Shown: piece after piece, positions 31,434 to 40,779 of the stretch
Numbering within the stretch: the first letter of the stretch is position 1
Layout of the letters: each line of letters begins with the position of its first letter
Assembly (NCBI GenBank): GCA_022824685.1
Contig: JAJDZJ010000198.1
Coordinates: 1-62,227, forward strand
Direction: 5' to 3'
DNA: 62,227 nt
Origin: Caldilineaceae bacterium
GTDB lineage: Bacteria > Chloroflexota > Anaerolineae > Caldilineales > Caldilineaceae
Made by a program: the position numbers and the translations under genes
Notes under the pieces: generated by a model
Database searches by the model: none
Told to the model about the DNA's origin: nothing
Seen by the model: only the letters and a program-made list of their open reading frames with translations

Positions 31434-32597
31434 TCAACTGCCCAATATATGCGTAACGATCGTCGCGCCGCTGCCGCCGATGTTCTGAGCCATCCCAATC
31501 GAAGCATTCGCAATCTGCCCTTCGCCGGCTTCGCCCCGCAACTGTTGCACCGTTTCCACGATCTGGTACATGCCCGTCGCGCCAACCGGATGGCCCCGGC
31601 TCTTCAGCCCTCCCATCGTGCTGATCGGGATCCGTCCATTCGGTCCAATCGCATCGTCGGCCGCCAGATGCCAGCCTTCGCCCCGTCTGGCATATCCGGT
31701 CGCTTCCAAACTGAGCGCGCTCATGATCGTGAAAGCGTCGTGCAGCTCAAAAAAGCTGATGTCCGCCGGCGTCACACCGCTCTCTACATAAGCCTTCTGA
31801 CTGCTGACATAGGCGGCTTCCAGAAAGAGCGGGTCCCTGCGGTCGTGCAGCGCAATCGTGTCGTTCGCGCTCGCGCTCGCCAGAATCTGCACCGCCCCGG
31901 GATGATGCCCCGTCACATAGTCGCCCACTCGCTCCGACGCCACCAGGACGGCCGCCGCGGCCCCGTCACACACCGGGCTGCTGTCCATGATGTTAATCGG
32001 GGTCGCGATCAACGGTGCATTCAGATATGTGTCCAGCGAAATCGGCTTCCGAAACATCGCATTGGCGTTGTGCGCGCCGTTCCGGTGCGCATTGATGCTG
32101 AAACCGGCGAATCCGTCGAGCGGTACGTCAAACTCATACATGTATCGCTGCATGATCAGCGCGTTCAGCCCGACAAAGGTGACGCCGTGGGCCGACTCGT
32201 ACTCCGCGTCCGCAGCCGTAGCCAGGCCGGCCGTCGTGTTTTCCCCCGTCGTGTCCGTCATCTTCTCCACGCCGCACACGACCGCGACATCGTGCATCCC
32301 GCTGGCAACCGCCATGTGCCCCACTCGTAGCGCGGACGCGCCGCTTGAACACGCCGATTCGATCTTCGCGGTTTCCACGTTTCGAAAGCCGCAGAAATCC
32401 GCGATCAGGGTCCCCAGATGTTCCTGGCTCAGCAAGGCGCCGCTAAGCATGTTGCCCACGAACAGCGCGTCTACCTGGTCGGCGCCAGCCTCCTCCAACG
32501 CCGCCGCGATCGCGTGATACGCGATGTGGCGGACCGACAAATCCCAGTGCTCGCCCACCGGCATCTGCCCAATTCCTATAATCGATACATTGCGCAT
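31434..32597 (-). CDS. SCP-x/archaeal-type thiolase family protein
   Basis: Condensing or cleaving thiolase-fold enzyme of 387 aa. The nucleophile is the Cys of ESACSSGASALR, HDAFT is the SCP-x-type motif and GHPVGATGMYQ carries the catalytic His. The C-terminal motif reads NIGGSGATI, so the second catalytic Cys (CxG) of biosynthetic thiolases is absent, as in SCP-2-type members. Together with DUF35 it probably forms an acyl-CoA thiolase complex in lipid, isoprenoid or sterol-like catabolism. ATG at 32597 has GGAAAG upstream. Confidence 0.88.
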   Translation of the reverse strand: MRNVSIIGIGQMPVGEHWDLSVRHIAYHAIAAALEEAGADQVDALFVGNMLSGALLSQEHLGTLIADFCGFRNVETAKIESACSSGASALRVGHMAVASGMHDVAVVCGVEKMTDTTGENTTAGLATAADAEYESAHGVTFVGLNALIMQRYMYEFDVPLDGFAGFSINAHRNGAHNANAMFRKPISLDTYLNAPLIATPINIMDSSPVCDGAAAAVLVASERVGDYVTGHHPGAVQILASASANDTIALHDRRDPLFLEAAYVSSQKAYVESGVTPADISFFELHDAFTIMSALSLEATGYARRGEGWHLAADDAIGPNGRIPISTMGGLKSRGHPVGATGMYQIVETVQQLRGEAGEGQIANASIGMAQNIGGSGATIVTHILGS

Positions 32598-33003
32598 ATC
32601 TGTCTTTCCGCAATAACGTCTGAAGAACCACACTATGTCGGAGGGGACGCGCCCATGTCCCACTCCCTACCGACGCGTGCCGCACTGCCTGCTCCCTCTC
32701 TATCATGGCCCAATCCGGGTTTCATTTGCTACCGGTCGGCGCCCGAATCCTGTCAAAACCTATCGCGGCCCGCCGCCGCCTCCCCTCCCCCGCTCCAGAT
32801 CCTGCGCGACATCAGACTGCCTCCGCTTCCCGGAGGAGTCTGCGACAGACATCCTGCGGTCCGCGCATGAGCGCGAACCGCAAAAGCACCGGCTATGAGC
32901 TTTGAAAATGGGAAAATGCAGGCGCCCCGCTAGAACGACCGTGGACGGCTGCCCAGGGCCCAGCCCGCTCGGAAGCCGGCCAGCGAACTGCCGGCCGCAA
33001 CGA
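32598..33003. other. Intergenic region, no feature seen
   Basis: About 400 bases between the thiolase and the lipoprotein gene (both minus strand). Open frames here lack ribosome binding sites and read as Pro/Arg-rich noise. It presumably contains the thiolase promoter, which I could not locate. Confidence 0.5.
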
Positions 33004-34332
33004 TCACTGTCTCTCCACGCCAATGATTCGCCACTGGTCCGTCGTCCGGCTGCTCAAATCCGACGGGACGTGCTCCAGGGTAAACGCGTACAATCCGCTC
33101 TCAGCGTCACGTCCGGACCCATAGATCAGCGACGCCCACACCGTTGTCGTGATTCGCTGTGATGTGGCCGCTTGACCCGCAAATGTGGGAATCGTAGCCA
33201 TATATTGCAGAGCATCCACCCAGGCAAACTCACCCAGTGTGCGCGGTACCGTCTGACGCGCCTCCTCGATGAGCAGCTGTTCGTTACGGTCAGGCTGCAG
33301 CAGATAGGCCAGCACGACCGCTTCAGGATAGAAGGGCGATTGGGGAATGCCGTAACAGAATATCAGTTTACGCGGCCCTTCCTCATAGTAGACGGCCGCG
33401 CGAAACGCCCCCGCGCTCGTTAAGTTCAGGTCCAGATGTCGCTCAAACCGGGACTCCTTGCATAGCAGGCTCCGGTCATACTGGGGGTAGCGGGCCCGCA
33501 CCGTACGCATGGGCGAACTGTTTGGCGCGCCGTCCCACTTCTCGACGTACAGGCCGCCCGGCGCCGAAATCTGCGTGCTGCCATACCCTTCGCTGAGCGT
33601 GCTCCACCAGAAAATGCTGATGTAAGTCGGCCCCCCGATCGGGCTGTGGCCGCCGTACACAATTAACTCATCGTGCGCAGGCAACTCGTCGGGCGCTTCC
33701 CCCACCGCCTGTCCGCTGGCCGATGCCGGCATCTGCTGGGCCAACACTTCAAAATACCGGTTATCTGTCTCCCGCGCATCTTCTCGTGTGACAACCGCCC
33801 ACTCAGGGCGGCCCGTCTGCCGCGGCGGAGCCACAAAACCAAAGCCCGATCCTTGCCAATAGTTGGGCAGCAGCGCATAGGGCTGCAGCCGGGGAGCGGG
33901 CGGCCTTGAACTATCCTCCGACTCCTCCGGCATTCCAATGGGCGTCTGCGAATCGTATATCACAGCCCCGATCGGACCGCCGATCCCTTCACCGTCGGCC
34001 GTTGTGCTCGCGTCATAACGGTAAAAGAGCAGATACTCCTGTTCAGCGTCAGCGTCTATATTGATCGATTCCCAAGTCGAGACAGCCTCCCACTCCTCGG
34101 GCAATATCATCCCCAAATCGATATTCAACTCCGCGTTGGGCTCCGGCGGAGTGCACCCGCTCAATAGGACCAGCATCCAGACGAAGCGCCACGCCGCCTG
34201 CCCTCTGATTTTTCCAAAACCGGATTGGCCGTCCCTCCCCAAGAGACCGCGTAGCAGCAGCGGACGGAGGAGGGAAACGCCCCCTTCCCTCAATTGAGGC
34301 TTGTTCATCGGGCCTGTTTTCTCGAGGATCAT
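33004..34332 (-). CDS. Uncharacterised lipoprotein, 442 aa
   Basis: A secreted protein of unknown function. WMLVLLSGC around residues 53-61 is a lipobox; because the first ATG lies far upstream, a later start (for example ATG 34308) is possible but still leaves a long N-region. The mature part begins TPPEPNAELNIDLGMILPEE and continues EQEYLLFYRYD, with beta-rich, Tyr/Pro-rich segments and no recognised domain. Its start lies three bases beyond the folC stop, so it is probably co-transcribed with folC, though the link in function is unclear. Confidence 0.65.
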   Translation of the reverse strand: MILEKTGPMNKPQLREGGVSLLRPLLLRGLLGRDGQSGFGKIRGQAAWRFVWMLVLLSGCTPPEPNAELNIDLGMILPEEWEAVSTWESINIDADAEQEYLLFYRYDASTTADGEGIGGPIGAVIYDSQTPIGMPEESEDSSRPPAPRLQPYALLPNYWQGSGFGFVAPPRQTGRPEWAVVTREDARETDNRYFEVLAQQMPASASGQAVGEAPDELPAHDELIVYGGHSPIGGPTYISIFWWSTLSEGYGSTQISAPGGLYVEKWDGAPNSSPMRTVRARYPQYDRSLLCKESRFERHLDLNLTSAGAFRAAVYYEEGPRKLIFCYGIPQSPFYPEAVVLAYLLQPDRNEQLLIEEARQTVPRTLGEFAWVDALQYMATIPTFAGQAATSQRITTTVWASLIYGSGRDAESGLYAFTLEHVPSDLSSRTTDQWRIIGVERQ

Positions 34333-34335
34333 CGG

Positions 34336-35730
34336 TCAAACCGCGCCGTAAGCCGGAGGAAGCGGCGCCAGCGGCGGATCGGTGTTGGCTTCGTGAATCC
34401 AATCATCCGCCGGAAACAGTCCGGGGTGAACCGCATTCCATGCTTCCCGAATCTCTGCTGCGACAAACACGGATCCAGTGCCTACCAAATATCCGTCCGG
34501 CGGCGTGATATCCTGCGCGATCTCTACTGCTGCCTCCATTGACGGCGCCCCAACCACCACTCGCTCCTCGTCAGCCGGCATGGCCTCGATCGCCGCTCGC
34601 AGCTCCGATACCGGCTGCGCCTTCGGATGGCGGCTCTGCACAAGAACTATGCGCGGCGACGCAACAGTGGCCAACCTCAACATCGGCAAAATGTCCTTAT
34701 CACTGCTGACCCCGAAAATAAACGATAACGGACGTCCAGGATGGATAGACCCAATTGTCGAGAGTAGAATCTCCAGGCTGTCTCTGTTGTGGGCGCAGTC
34801 CACAACAATCGGTTTGACCCCGGAAGCCGGCCGCGGCAGCCACTCAATCCGGCAAGGCCATCGCGTCTGAGCCAATCCTTCCGCCACAAGCTGATCATCC
34901 CACCGGGTCAACCCCGCGCCGTGCAACGCCCGCGCCATCTCGTATGCGATTCCCGCATTGATTCGCTGGTGATGCCCAACCAGAGGCAGCGCTGCCCGCT
35001 GATAGGGCTGCGCCACCGTCAAAGGAGCGTCTTTCTCTCCGGCTGCTTCTCTCAGCACTCGCCTCGCGCTCTCCTTCTGGGGCGCGCTGAACACAGGCGT
35101 ATTCGGTTTGATGATACCGGCCTTTTCCCCCGCAATCTCCTCCAGCGTCTCCCCAAGGATATGCATGTGATCTTTGCTGATATGCGTGATGCCGCAAACC
35201 TCCGGCAGCACGACATTTGTGCTGTCCAGCCGGCCGCCTATCCCTACCTCCACCACCGCCCAATCAACTCCTGCCCGGGCGAAGTGCATGAAAGCGATTA
35301 CCGTGATCCGGCCAAAGACCGTCAGGTCGGGCGCGGCTTCCAAAAAGGGAATCGCCTCCTGAATCAGATCGGCGCACGCCTCCTGGCTGATCAGCTGTCC
35401 GTCTACCCGTATCCGTTCCCGGAAAGTATGCAGGTGAGGACTGGTAAACAGACCCGTGCGGTAGCCCAGGTGACGCAGAATCGACTCCGCATACGCGCTG
35501 GTGCTCCCCTTCCCTTTCGTTCCCGTAACGTGGACCGTCCGAAACCGTTCCTGCGGATTGCCCAACTCCTCCAGCAACGCCCGCATCCGCTTCAACCGGC
35601 CTTCCGGATCATTCGACCGCGGCGCGCGACCGTCATACCTGGCATCATGAAAAAGTTCGCCGATTGCCTCCTCATACGAAAGCTGCTTCTTCGCTATGGA
35701 CGCCGGCGCCGGCCTGATCGACACAAACAC
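34336..35730 (-). CDS. folC: Bifunctional folylpolyglutamate synthase / dihydrofolate synthase
   Basis: Mur-ligase-family enzyme of 464 aa that adds glutamate to dihydropteroate and folates. VTGTKGKGSTSAYAES is the P-loop, GGRLDSTNVV and CGITHISKDHMHILG are the family's middle motifs, and VDCAHNRDSLEILL carries the glutamate-ligase region. Length is normal or slightly long. The start is GTG; a second in-frame GTG at 35724 has GAGGAG five bases upstream and may be preferred. It is divergent from gap across a 419-base gap. Confidence 0.92.
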   Translation of the reverse strand: MFVSIRPAPASIAKKQLSYEEAIGELFHDARYDGRAPRSNDPEGRLKRMRALLEELGNPQERFRTVHVTGTKGKGSTSAYAESILRHLGYRTGLFTSPHLHTFRERIRVDGQLISQEACADLIQEAIPFLEAAPDLTVFGRITVIAFMHFARAGVDWAVVEVGIGGRLDSTNVVLPEVCGITHISKDHMHILGETLEEIAGEKAGIIKPNTPVFSAPQKESARRVLREAAGEKDAPLTVAQPYQRAALPLVGHHQRINAGIAYEMARALHGAGLTRWDDQLVAEGLAQTRWPCRIEWLPRPASGVKPIVVDCAHNRDSLEILLSTIGSIHPGRPLSFIFGVSSDKDILPMLRLATVASPRIVLVQSRHPKAQPVSELRAAIEAMPADEERVVVGAPSMEAAVEIAQDITPPDGYLVGTGSVFVAAEIREAWNAVHPGLFPADDWIHEANTDPPLAPLPPAYGAV

Positions 35731-36149
35731 TCCTCGCTTACCCTACTGTTTCGACAACGGCCCTACCCTGAACTCACCCTGCCTGCCATGCCACAGCCTG
35801 CCGCCAACCGTCAATACCCCCGTCAAGAGCCTCTCTCACCCCTAACCCCAAACTCCTAACCCTTGCAGTCCTCCCTCTTCCAATGATTGTAATATCTGAC
35901 CCGTAAGCACGCAAACAAACCACGAAAAGCGGCCATCCCGTACAGCGTTTCCTCCCCCCGCCCATCTCCCGCCAGAGACCCTCCCCACCAGCTGCTATCC
36001 TGAAAATGACCCCACTCCCGCAATTCCTGATTCCCCTATCCCCGCTCCCACAATCCTGACTCGTGGACGGGAATAGTCAGCGATCTCCGCCCGATATGGT
36101 AGAATTGCCATAATTGAGAATCGTCCAATCTTGCAGAGGAGACCCTCAT
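35731..36149. promoter_or_regulatory. Divergent region between folC and gap
   Basis: Holds pyrimidine-rich sequence related to the CAAATCCCCGTCC repeat (for example CCCCTATCCCCGCTCCC near 36033) and the gap leader. TAGAAT near 36102 could be a -10 box, but no convincing -35 stands at the right distance. No gene is seen. Confidence 0.4.
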
Positions 36150-37160
36150 ATGACCACGAAAATCGCCATAAACGGCTTCGGGCGTATCGGGCGCCAGGTA
36201 ACCAAAGCGCTCTTTGAACACCACAAAGACGCTTTCGACGTTGTCGCCGTCAACGATCTCGGCGATCTGGAAACCATGGCCCACCTGTTCAAATATGATA
36301 CCAACTACGGCGTCTTCGACGGCAGTGTTGAAACTGTCGACGGCGGCCTCTCGATCAACGGAGATCAGCTCAAAGTGCTCAGCGAGCGTGATCCAAGCCA
36401 ACTGCCCTGGGGCGAATTGGGCGTCGACATCGTCGTCGAAAGCACCGGCGTCTTTCGCGATCGCGAAACGGCTGCCCTCCATCTCGCCGCCGGCGCGAAA
36501 AAGGTCATCATCAGCGCCCCCGCCAAAGGCGAAGACATCACCATCTGCATGGGTGTCAACAACGACCAGTACCAACCCGATAACCACCACGTCATCAGCA
36601 ATGCCAGCTGCACCACCAACTGCCTTGCCCCCGCGGCCAAAGTTGTAAACGACACAATCGGCATCGAGCAGGGGCTGATGACCACCGTCCACGCCTACAC
36701 AACCGATCAGCGAATCCTGGACTTCGTTCACGAAGACCTGCGCCGCGCCAGGGCTGCCGGCATGAATATCATCCCAACGACAACCGGCGCCGCCAAAGCC
36801 GTTTCGCTCGTCGTCCCCGAACTCGAAGGAAAGTTCGACGGTATGGCCATGCGCGTCCCAACGTCCACCGTCAGCGTCGTCGACTTTGTCGCCAAAGTCA
36901 GCGCCCCAGGCAACACCGAAGACCTGCTGACCGCATTTTCCGAAGCCGCCGCCGGACCCATGAAAGGGATCCTCGACGTCAGCTATGAACCCCTGGTCAG
37001 CTCCGACTTCCAGGGCAATTCCCACAGCAGTGTGATCGATGCCGAGTTTACTGCTTGCTACGGCGACCTCGTCAAAGTCGTCACCTGGTACGACAACGAG
37101 TGGGCCTACAGCGTACGCGTTACGGACCTCGCCGCCTTCGTCGCCAGCCAGGGTGTCTGA
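36150..37160 (+). CDS. gap: Glyceraldehyde-3-phosphate dehydrogenase
   Basis: Glycolytic enzyme of 336 aa. [11 protein letters not shown] near the N-terminus binds NAD, and [12 protein letters not shown] carries the catalytic Cys154. Further typical blocks are [11 protein letters not shown] and [15 protein letters not shown] at 36150 has GAGGAGA upstream. It is the first of the gap-pgk-orf-tpiA cluster. Confidence 0.97.
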   Translation: MTTKIAINGFGRIGRQVTKALFEHHKDAFDVVAVNDLGDLETMAHLFKYDTNYGVFDGSVETVDGGLSINGDQLKVLSERDPSQLPWGELGVDIVVESTGVFRDRETAALHLAAGAKKVIISAPAKGEDITICMGVNNDQYQPDNHHVISNASCTTNCLAPAAKVVNDTIGIEQGLMTTVHAYTTDQRILDFVHEDLRRARAAGMNIIPTTTGAAKAVSLVVPELEGKFDGMAMRVPTSTVSVVDFVAKVSAPGNTEDLLTAFSEAAAGPMKGILDVSYEPLVSSDFQGNSHSSVIDAEFTACYGDLVKVVTWYDNEWAYSVRVTDLAAFVASQGV

Positions 37161-37191
37161 TTCAAACACCATCCAACAGGGGCTTCGGGCC

Positions 37192-38379
37192 GTGACGCGC
37201 AAAAAGACCATCCGCGATGTCGAATGGCAAGGCAAACGAGCGCTCGTTCGCGTCGACTTCAACGTGCCCTTGGACGGCAACGGATGCATCGCCGACGATA
37301 CCCGCATCCGCGCCACCGTGCCCACACTGCAGTTCTTGCGCAACCGCGGCGCATCCCTGGTTCTGATGAGCCACCTCGGCCGCCCCAAAGGCGAACACGA
37401 TCCCCGTTTCAGCCTGCGCCCCGTCGCCCAGCGGCTCGGTGACCTGCTCGACACACAAGTCCAATTCCCCTGCGCCCTCACCGGTCCCGACATTGAATCA
37501 GCCGCCGCCGGCCTCGGCCCGGGGGACATCCTGCTGCTCGAAAATACCCGCTTCCACCCGGGCGAAACCAGCAATGATCAGGCCCTGTGCTCCGCCCTGG
37601 CCCGCCTCGGCGATCTCTTCGTCAACGATGCCTTTGGCAGCGCCCACAGAGCGCACTCCAGCACGGCCGGCGTCGCCGCACTCCTGCCCTCCGTCGCCGG
37701 TCTCCTCATGGAAAAGGAGCTCTCCTTCCTTGGCGCCGCGCTTGAAAGCCCCGCCCGCCCCTTCATCGCCATTCTCGGCGGCGCAAAAGTCAGCGACAAA
37801 ATCGCCGTCATCGAAAAGCTCCTCCATACGGTAGATGCCATCCTGATCGGCGGCGGCATGGCCAATACCTTTCTCGCCGCCGCCGGCTGCCAGATGGGCG
37901 CCAGCCTCGTAGAGACCGACGCAATCGACCAGGCCGTCGCCCTGCGCAATGCCGGCGAAGACGTCATCCAACTGCCGGTCGATCTCACCGTCGCCGACAG
38001 CTTCTCCGCCGCCGCCGCCGCACGCACCGTCAGTATCACCGACATCCCCCCAGGCTGGATGGCCCTTGACATCGGCGAGGCCACCGTCGCGCACTTTGCC
38101 AATCGACTCGCCGCCGCACGCACCGTTCTCTGGAACGGTCCCATGGGTGTCTTCGAATTTCCCCCCTTTGCCCGCGGCACAAATGCCGTCGCTGAGATCC
38201 TGGCCGCCCTCCCGAACGCCACCACAATCGTCGGCGGCGGCGACTCTGCCGCTGCTGTACAGAAGGCCGGCCTCGTCGAGCGTATCTCACACGTGAGTAC
38301 AGGCGGCGGCGCCAGTCTGGAGTTTCTGGAAGGAAAGGTGTTGCCCGGCGTGGCTGCCCTGGACGACGAGGAGGCCTGA
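37192..38379 (+). CDS. pgk: Phosphoglycerate kinase
   Basis: Glycolytic kinase of 395 aa, the usual length. [22 protein letters not shown] and the C-terminal [14 protein letters not shown] with [16 protein letters not shown] are the signature blocks. GTG at 37192 is chosen, 31 bases after the gap stop, with AGGGG upstream. The frame is open further upstream but overlaps gap. The catalytic Arg/Lys residues appear intact. Confidence 0.96.
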   Translation: MTRKKTIRDVEWQGKRALVRVDFNVPLDGNGCIADDTRIRATVPTLQFLRNRGASLVLMSHLGRPKGEHDPRFSLRPVAQRLGDLLDTQVQFPCALTGPDIESAAAGLGPGDILLLENTRFHPGETSNDQALCSALARLGDLFVNDAFGSAHRAHSSTAGVAALLPSVAGLLMEKELSFLGAALESPARPFIAILGGAKVSDKIAVIEKLLHTVDAILIGGGMANTFLAAAGCQMGASLVETDAIDQAVALRNAGEDVIQLPVDLTVADSFSAAAAARTVSITDIPPGWMALDIGEATVAHFANRLAAARTVLWNGPMGVFEFPPFARGTNAVAEILAALPNATTIVGGGDSAAAVQKAGLVERISHVSTGGGASLEFLEGKVLPGVAALDDEEA

Positions 38380-38382
38380 ACG

Positions 38383-38760
38383 ATGAGCTTTCTGAAAAAA
38401 CTTGCATCGCTCTTTTCCGGCGGAGGCGGAGGCGACAATCGCTCGCTACCGATCTATGTATTCAGCAACCGCTGCCGCGAACCGATCATGGCTGAAATCG
38501 ATCTGGTCAACAGCCTCAGTCGCGACGACGAAAACGAAAACGAGTTCTACACCCGAAAAGTGCTGCAAGGCAGCGGCCAGAACCGCTGCTTTACCCAGGT
38601 CGAAGTCGAAATCTGGTTCGATCGCAGCAAACGAGTCTCCCGCTATGAAGTAAGTGGCGGTCGTTGGCTTACCCAGGAGGAATACGAAGAGGAGTTGACT
38701 CGCTTCAACGCGCCCCCCGAAGAACAAGACTCCGCCGCGGACGACACCGAGTCGGTCTGA
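38383..38760 (+). CDS. Conserved-looking hypothetical protein between pgk and tpiA, 125 aa
   Basis: I do not recognise the family. It begins four bases after the pgk stop. A short amphipathic start (SFLKKLASLFSGGGGG) precedes a compact beta-rich core (PIYVFSNRCREPIMAEIDLV, QVEVEIWFDRSKRVSRYEV) and an acidic, unstructured tail rich in Glu/Asp. Two cysteines (NRCREP, NRCFTQ) might bind metal or form a disulfide. The N-terminal amphipathic helix suggests membrane or protein association. Its position suggests a role tied to glycolysis, but this is only context. Confidence 0.7.
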   Translation: MSFLKKLASLFSGGGGGDNRSLPIYVFSNRCREPIMAEIDLVNSLSRDDENENEFYTRKVLQGSGQNRCFTQVEVEIWFDRSKRVSRYEVSGGRWLTQEEYEEELTRFNAPPEEQDSAADDTESV

Positions 38761-39085
38761 GTTCCTGTAACAGTCTCTGACATTCCGCGTCCGTCTATGC
38801 CGACGCGAAGCAGTTCACCGGGCGACCTAAGCGGGCCGCCTGCGAACAGGACCAGGCTCTCTCTCGCAAGATCATCGCAGTCCCTTGTCACTGGCGGTCC
38901 CGCTACAGGCCTGGGCCGCCAACTGCCCTGGCCGCATCGATTGCGGTCCAAACCTGTCTCAACCATGCCAGGTCTGGAGAATACGGGCCGCAGATCGGGG
39001 CGTCGCCACCCGCTTCTCCCCGCCCATTCGCTGGAAACATCTTCATTTCGCTGTCTGACACAGCCTCCACTGAGAGAGTCCACAC
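38761..39085. other. Intergenic region upstream of tpiA, no feature seen
   Basis: A 325-base gap in an otherwise tight glycolytic cluster. I see no gene, repeat or hairpin that stands out; a tpiA promoter may lie here. Confidence 0.5.
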
Positions 39086-39853
39086 ATGCGTAAACCGATG
39101 ATGGCCGGAAACTGGAAAATGAACTTGACCGTGGCGGATGCCCTCGCGCTCACGCGGCAAATCGACCAGCTGGCCGGTGACGCGACCGCGGTGGAGCAGT
39201 TGCTCTGCCCACCCTCTGTCTGTCTGCACCCGCTGAAGGAGGCTGCCGCCGCCATGCCTTTCTCACTCGGCGCGCAAAACTGCCACTGGCAGGATAGCGG
39301 CGCCTTTACCGGAGAGATCAGCCCCCCAATGCTGCGCGGCCTGGTCGACTATGTCATCATCGGGCACAGTGAGCGCCGGCAACTTTTCGGTGAGACCGAC
39401 GAATCCGTGAACAAAAAGACCCATGCCGCTCTGGCCCACCAGTTGACCCCCATCGTCTGCGTGGGCGAAAGCCTCGACCAGAACGAGCGCGGCGAAACCG
39501 CCGCCGTGATCACCGCCCAGGTCAGTGCCGCGCTGGACGGCCTCAGCGCCGGCCAGGTCCAGTCTCTCGTTATCGCCTACGAGCCGATCTGGGCAATCGG
39601 TACCGGCAGGGCCGCGACCGCGCAGACCGCCGGCGAAATCTGCGGCCTGGTTCGTGCCGTCCTGCGCCAGTTCCACGGCGCTGCCGCCGCCGACTCGACG
39701 CGCGTGCTGTACGGCGGCAGCGCCAACCCGGCCAACATCAGCGCCATCATGGAACAAACCGATATCGACGGCGCCCTGATCGGCGGCGCATCCCTTGAGG
39801 CCCGCAGCTACGCCGACATGGTGAAAATAACAGCTGAAATCTACGCCCCCTGA
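39086..39853 (+). CDS. tpiA: Triosephosphate isomerase
   Basis: TIM-barrel isomerase of 255 aa. GNWKMN supplies the active-site Asn and Lys, IIGHSERRQ the catalytic His and [12 protein letters not shown] the catalytic Glu; [14 protein letters not shown] is the phosphate-binding end. GAGAGAG precedes the start. Its product or substrate links directly with gap. Confidence 0.97.
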   Translation: MRKPMMAGNWKMNLTVADALALTRQIDQLAGDATAVEQLLCPPSVCLHPLKEAAAAMPFSLGAQNCHWQDSGAFTGEISPPMLRGLVDYVIIGHSERRQLFGETDESVNKKTHAALAHQLTPIVCVGESLDQNERGETAAVITAQVSAALDGLSAGQVQSLVIAYEPIWAIGTGRAATAQTAGEICGLVRAVLRQFHGAAAADSTRVLYGGSANPANISAIMEQTDIDGALIGGASLEARSYADMVKITAEIYAP

Positions 39854-39865
39854 CATGCGCCTCTC

Positions 39866-39940
39866 TTGTTCACCTTTTTGAATGGCGAGGTCAAGAGGTG
39901 AGCAACCGGCCGGCCTGAAGGGTGGGATTGAATCCTACCC
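39866..39940 (+). other. Two-hairpin structured intergenic segment
   Basis: TTGTTCACCT (39866-39875) pairs with AGGTGAGCAA (39896-39905) with one mismatch, and GGGTGGGATT (39920-39929) pairs with AATCCTACCC (39931-39940) with one G-T pair. The strand is not certain. It could be a terminator, a small RNA or a remnant of a mobile-element end. Confidence 0.35.
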
Positions 39941-39969
39941 CCTTCTCTATTCGCCCCTCGAACTTCCAC

Positions 39970-40734
39970 ATGTCCCTATTTTCCCCATACCTCTTCTTCG
40001 CCCTCTTCTTCGCCCTCTTCTTCGTCCTGCTCGCCGGTCTGTGGTGGCTCAGTTGGCGCATCGGCCTCCTGATCCAGGAGGTCGTCTATCTGGTCACAGG
40101 CTCCGGTGACTTGGCCATGGTGATTCTGTTCCTGATCTACCTGCCAGGCATTCTGACCCACGAGGCCTCCCACTGGCTCGTAGCCAGAATCCTTGGCCTC
40201 AAAACCAGCAAATTCCGCGTCTGGCCGAAATATTCCCGCAATACCATCGGACTGGGAAGCGTGACAGTTTCCTCCGGAGGCGTAATCTATGACAGTCTGG
40301 TCGGCCTGGCCCCACTCCTGGTCGGGTCGGCGCTCATCGTACTGATAGGCGACCACGTCTTCGACACACAAACTGTCACCTTCGCCTGGCGCACCGGCAG
40401 GCTGCTTGACGGCCTGAACTTTGTCCTCGACGGCCTCGCCCACAGACCGGACAGCCTGCTCTGGAGCTATCTCCTCTTCGCGATCGCCAACGCCATGATA
40501 CCCAGCGCCAGCGACCGCGCGCCACTCAAGTCACTCGGAATCTATGTCATCTTCATCGGCGTGCTGTTTGCGCTCATCGATCAGTCCGGCCGCAACGTCG
40601 TCCTGCTGCTGAACTTCCTCTTCGGTCCAATTCAGCTCTTGACCGGCGCCTTCTTCCTGGTCGTTGCCATCGACATAGCCATCTTCCTGACGCTGCTCGC
40701 CGTCCGCGCCCTCCTGAATACATTCCACGCGTAG
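39970..40734 (+). CDS. HExxH-containing membrane protein (M50-like)
   Basis: A 254-aa integral membrane protein. THEASHWLVA contains HEASH, a zinc-binding HExxH motif in a transmembrane helix, as in site-2 metalloproteases. The rest is five to six hydrophobic helices; no PDZ domain and no clear distal Asp motif (NxxPxxxLDG) is visible, though FAIANAMIPSASDRAPL may be a diverged form, typical of short M50-like proteins. ATG at 39970 is used because upstream residues are poor. A proteolytic role is possible, unproven. Confidence 0.65.
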   Translation: MSLFSPYLFFALFFALFFVLLAGLWWLSWRIGLLIQEVVYLVTGSGDLAMVILFLIYLPGILTHEASHWLVARILGLKTSKFRVWPKYSRNTIGLGSVTVSSGGVIYDSLVGLAPLLVGSALIVLIGDHVFDTQTVTFAWRTGRLLDGLNFVLDGLAHRPDSLLWSYLLFAIANAMIPSASDRAPLKSLGIYVIFIGVLFALIDQSGRNVVLLLNFLFGPIQLLTGAFFLVVAIDIAIFLTLLAVRALLNTFHA

Positions 40735-40779
40735 CCGCTCTTTCGACTCTCCCCTCCGCAAGCTCCCTGCCGCAACCAC

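Noticed and set aside
32635-32905. Two short plus-strand open frames upstream of the thiolase
   Set aside because: No Shine-Dalgarno sequence and low-complexity Pro/Arg/Ser composition.
36036-37574. A 512-aa minus-strand open frame across gap
   Set aside because: Antisense to GAPDH, whose motifs are complete; no ribosome binding site.
39880-39945. tRNA gene suggested by the GGGATTGAATCC T-arm-like sequence
   Set aside because: No acceptor, D-arm or anticodon arm can be assembled around it, and no 3' CCA-like end.
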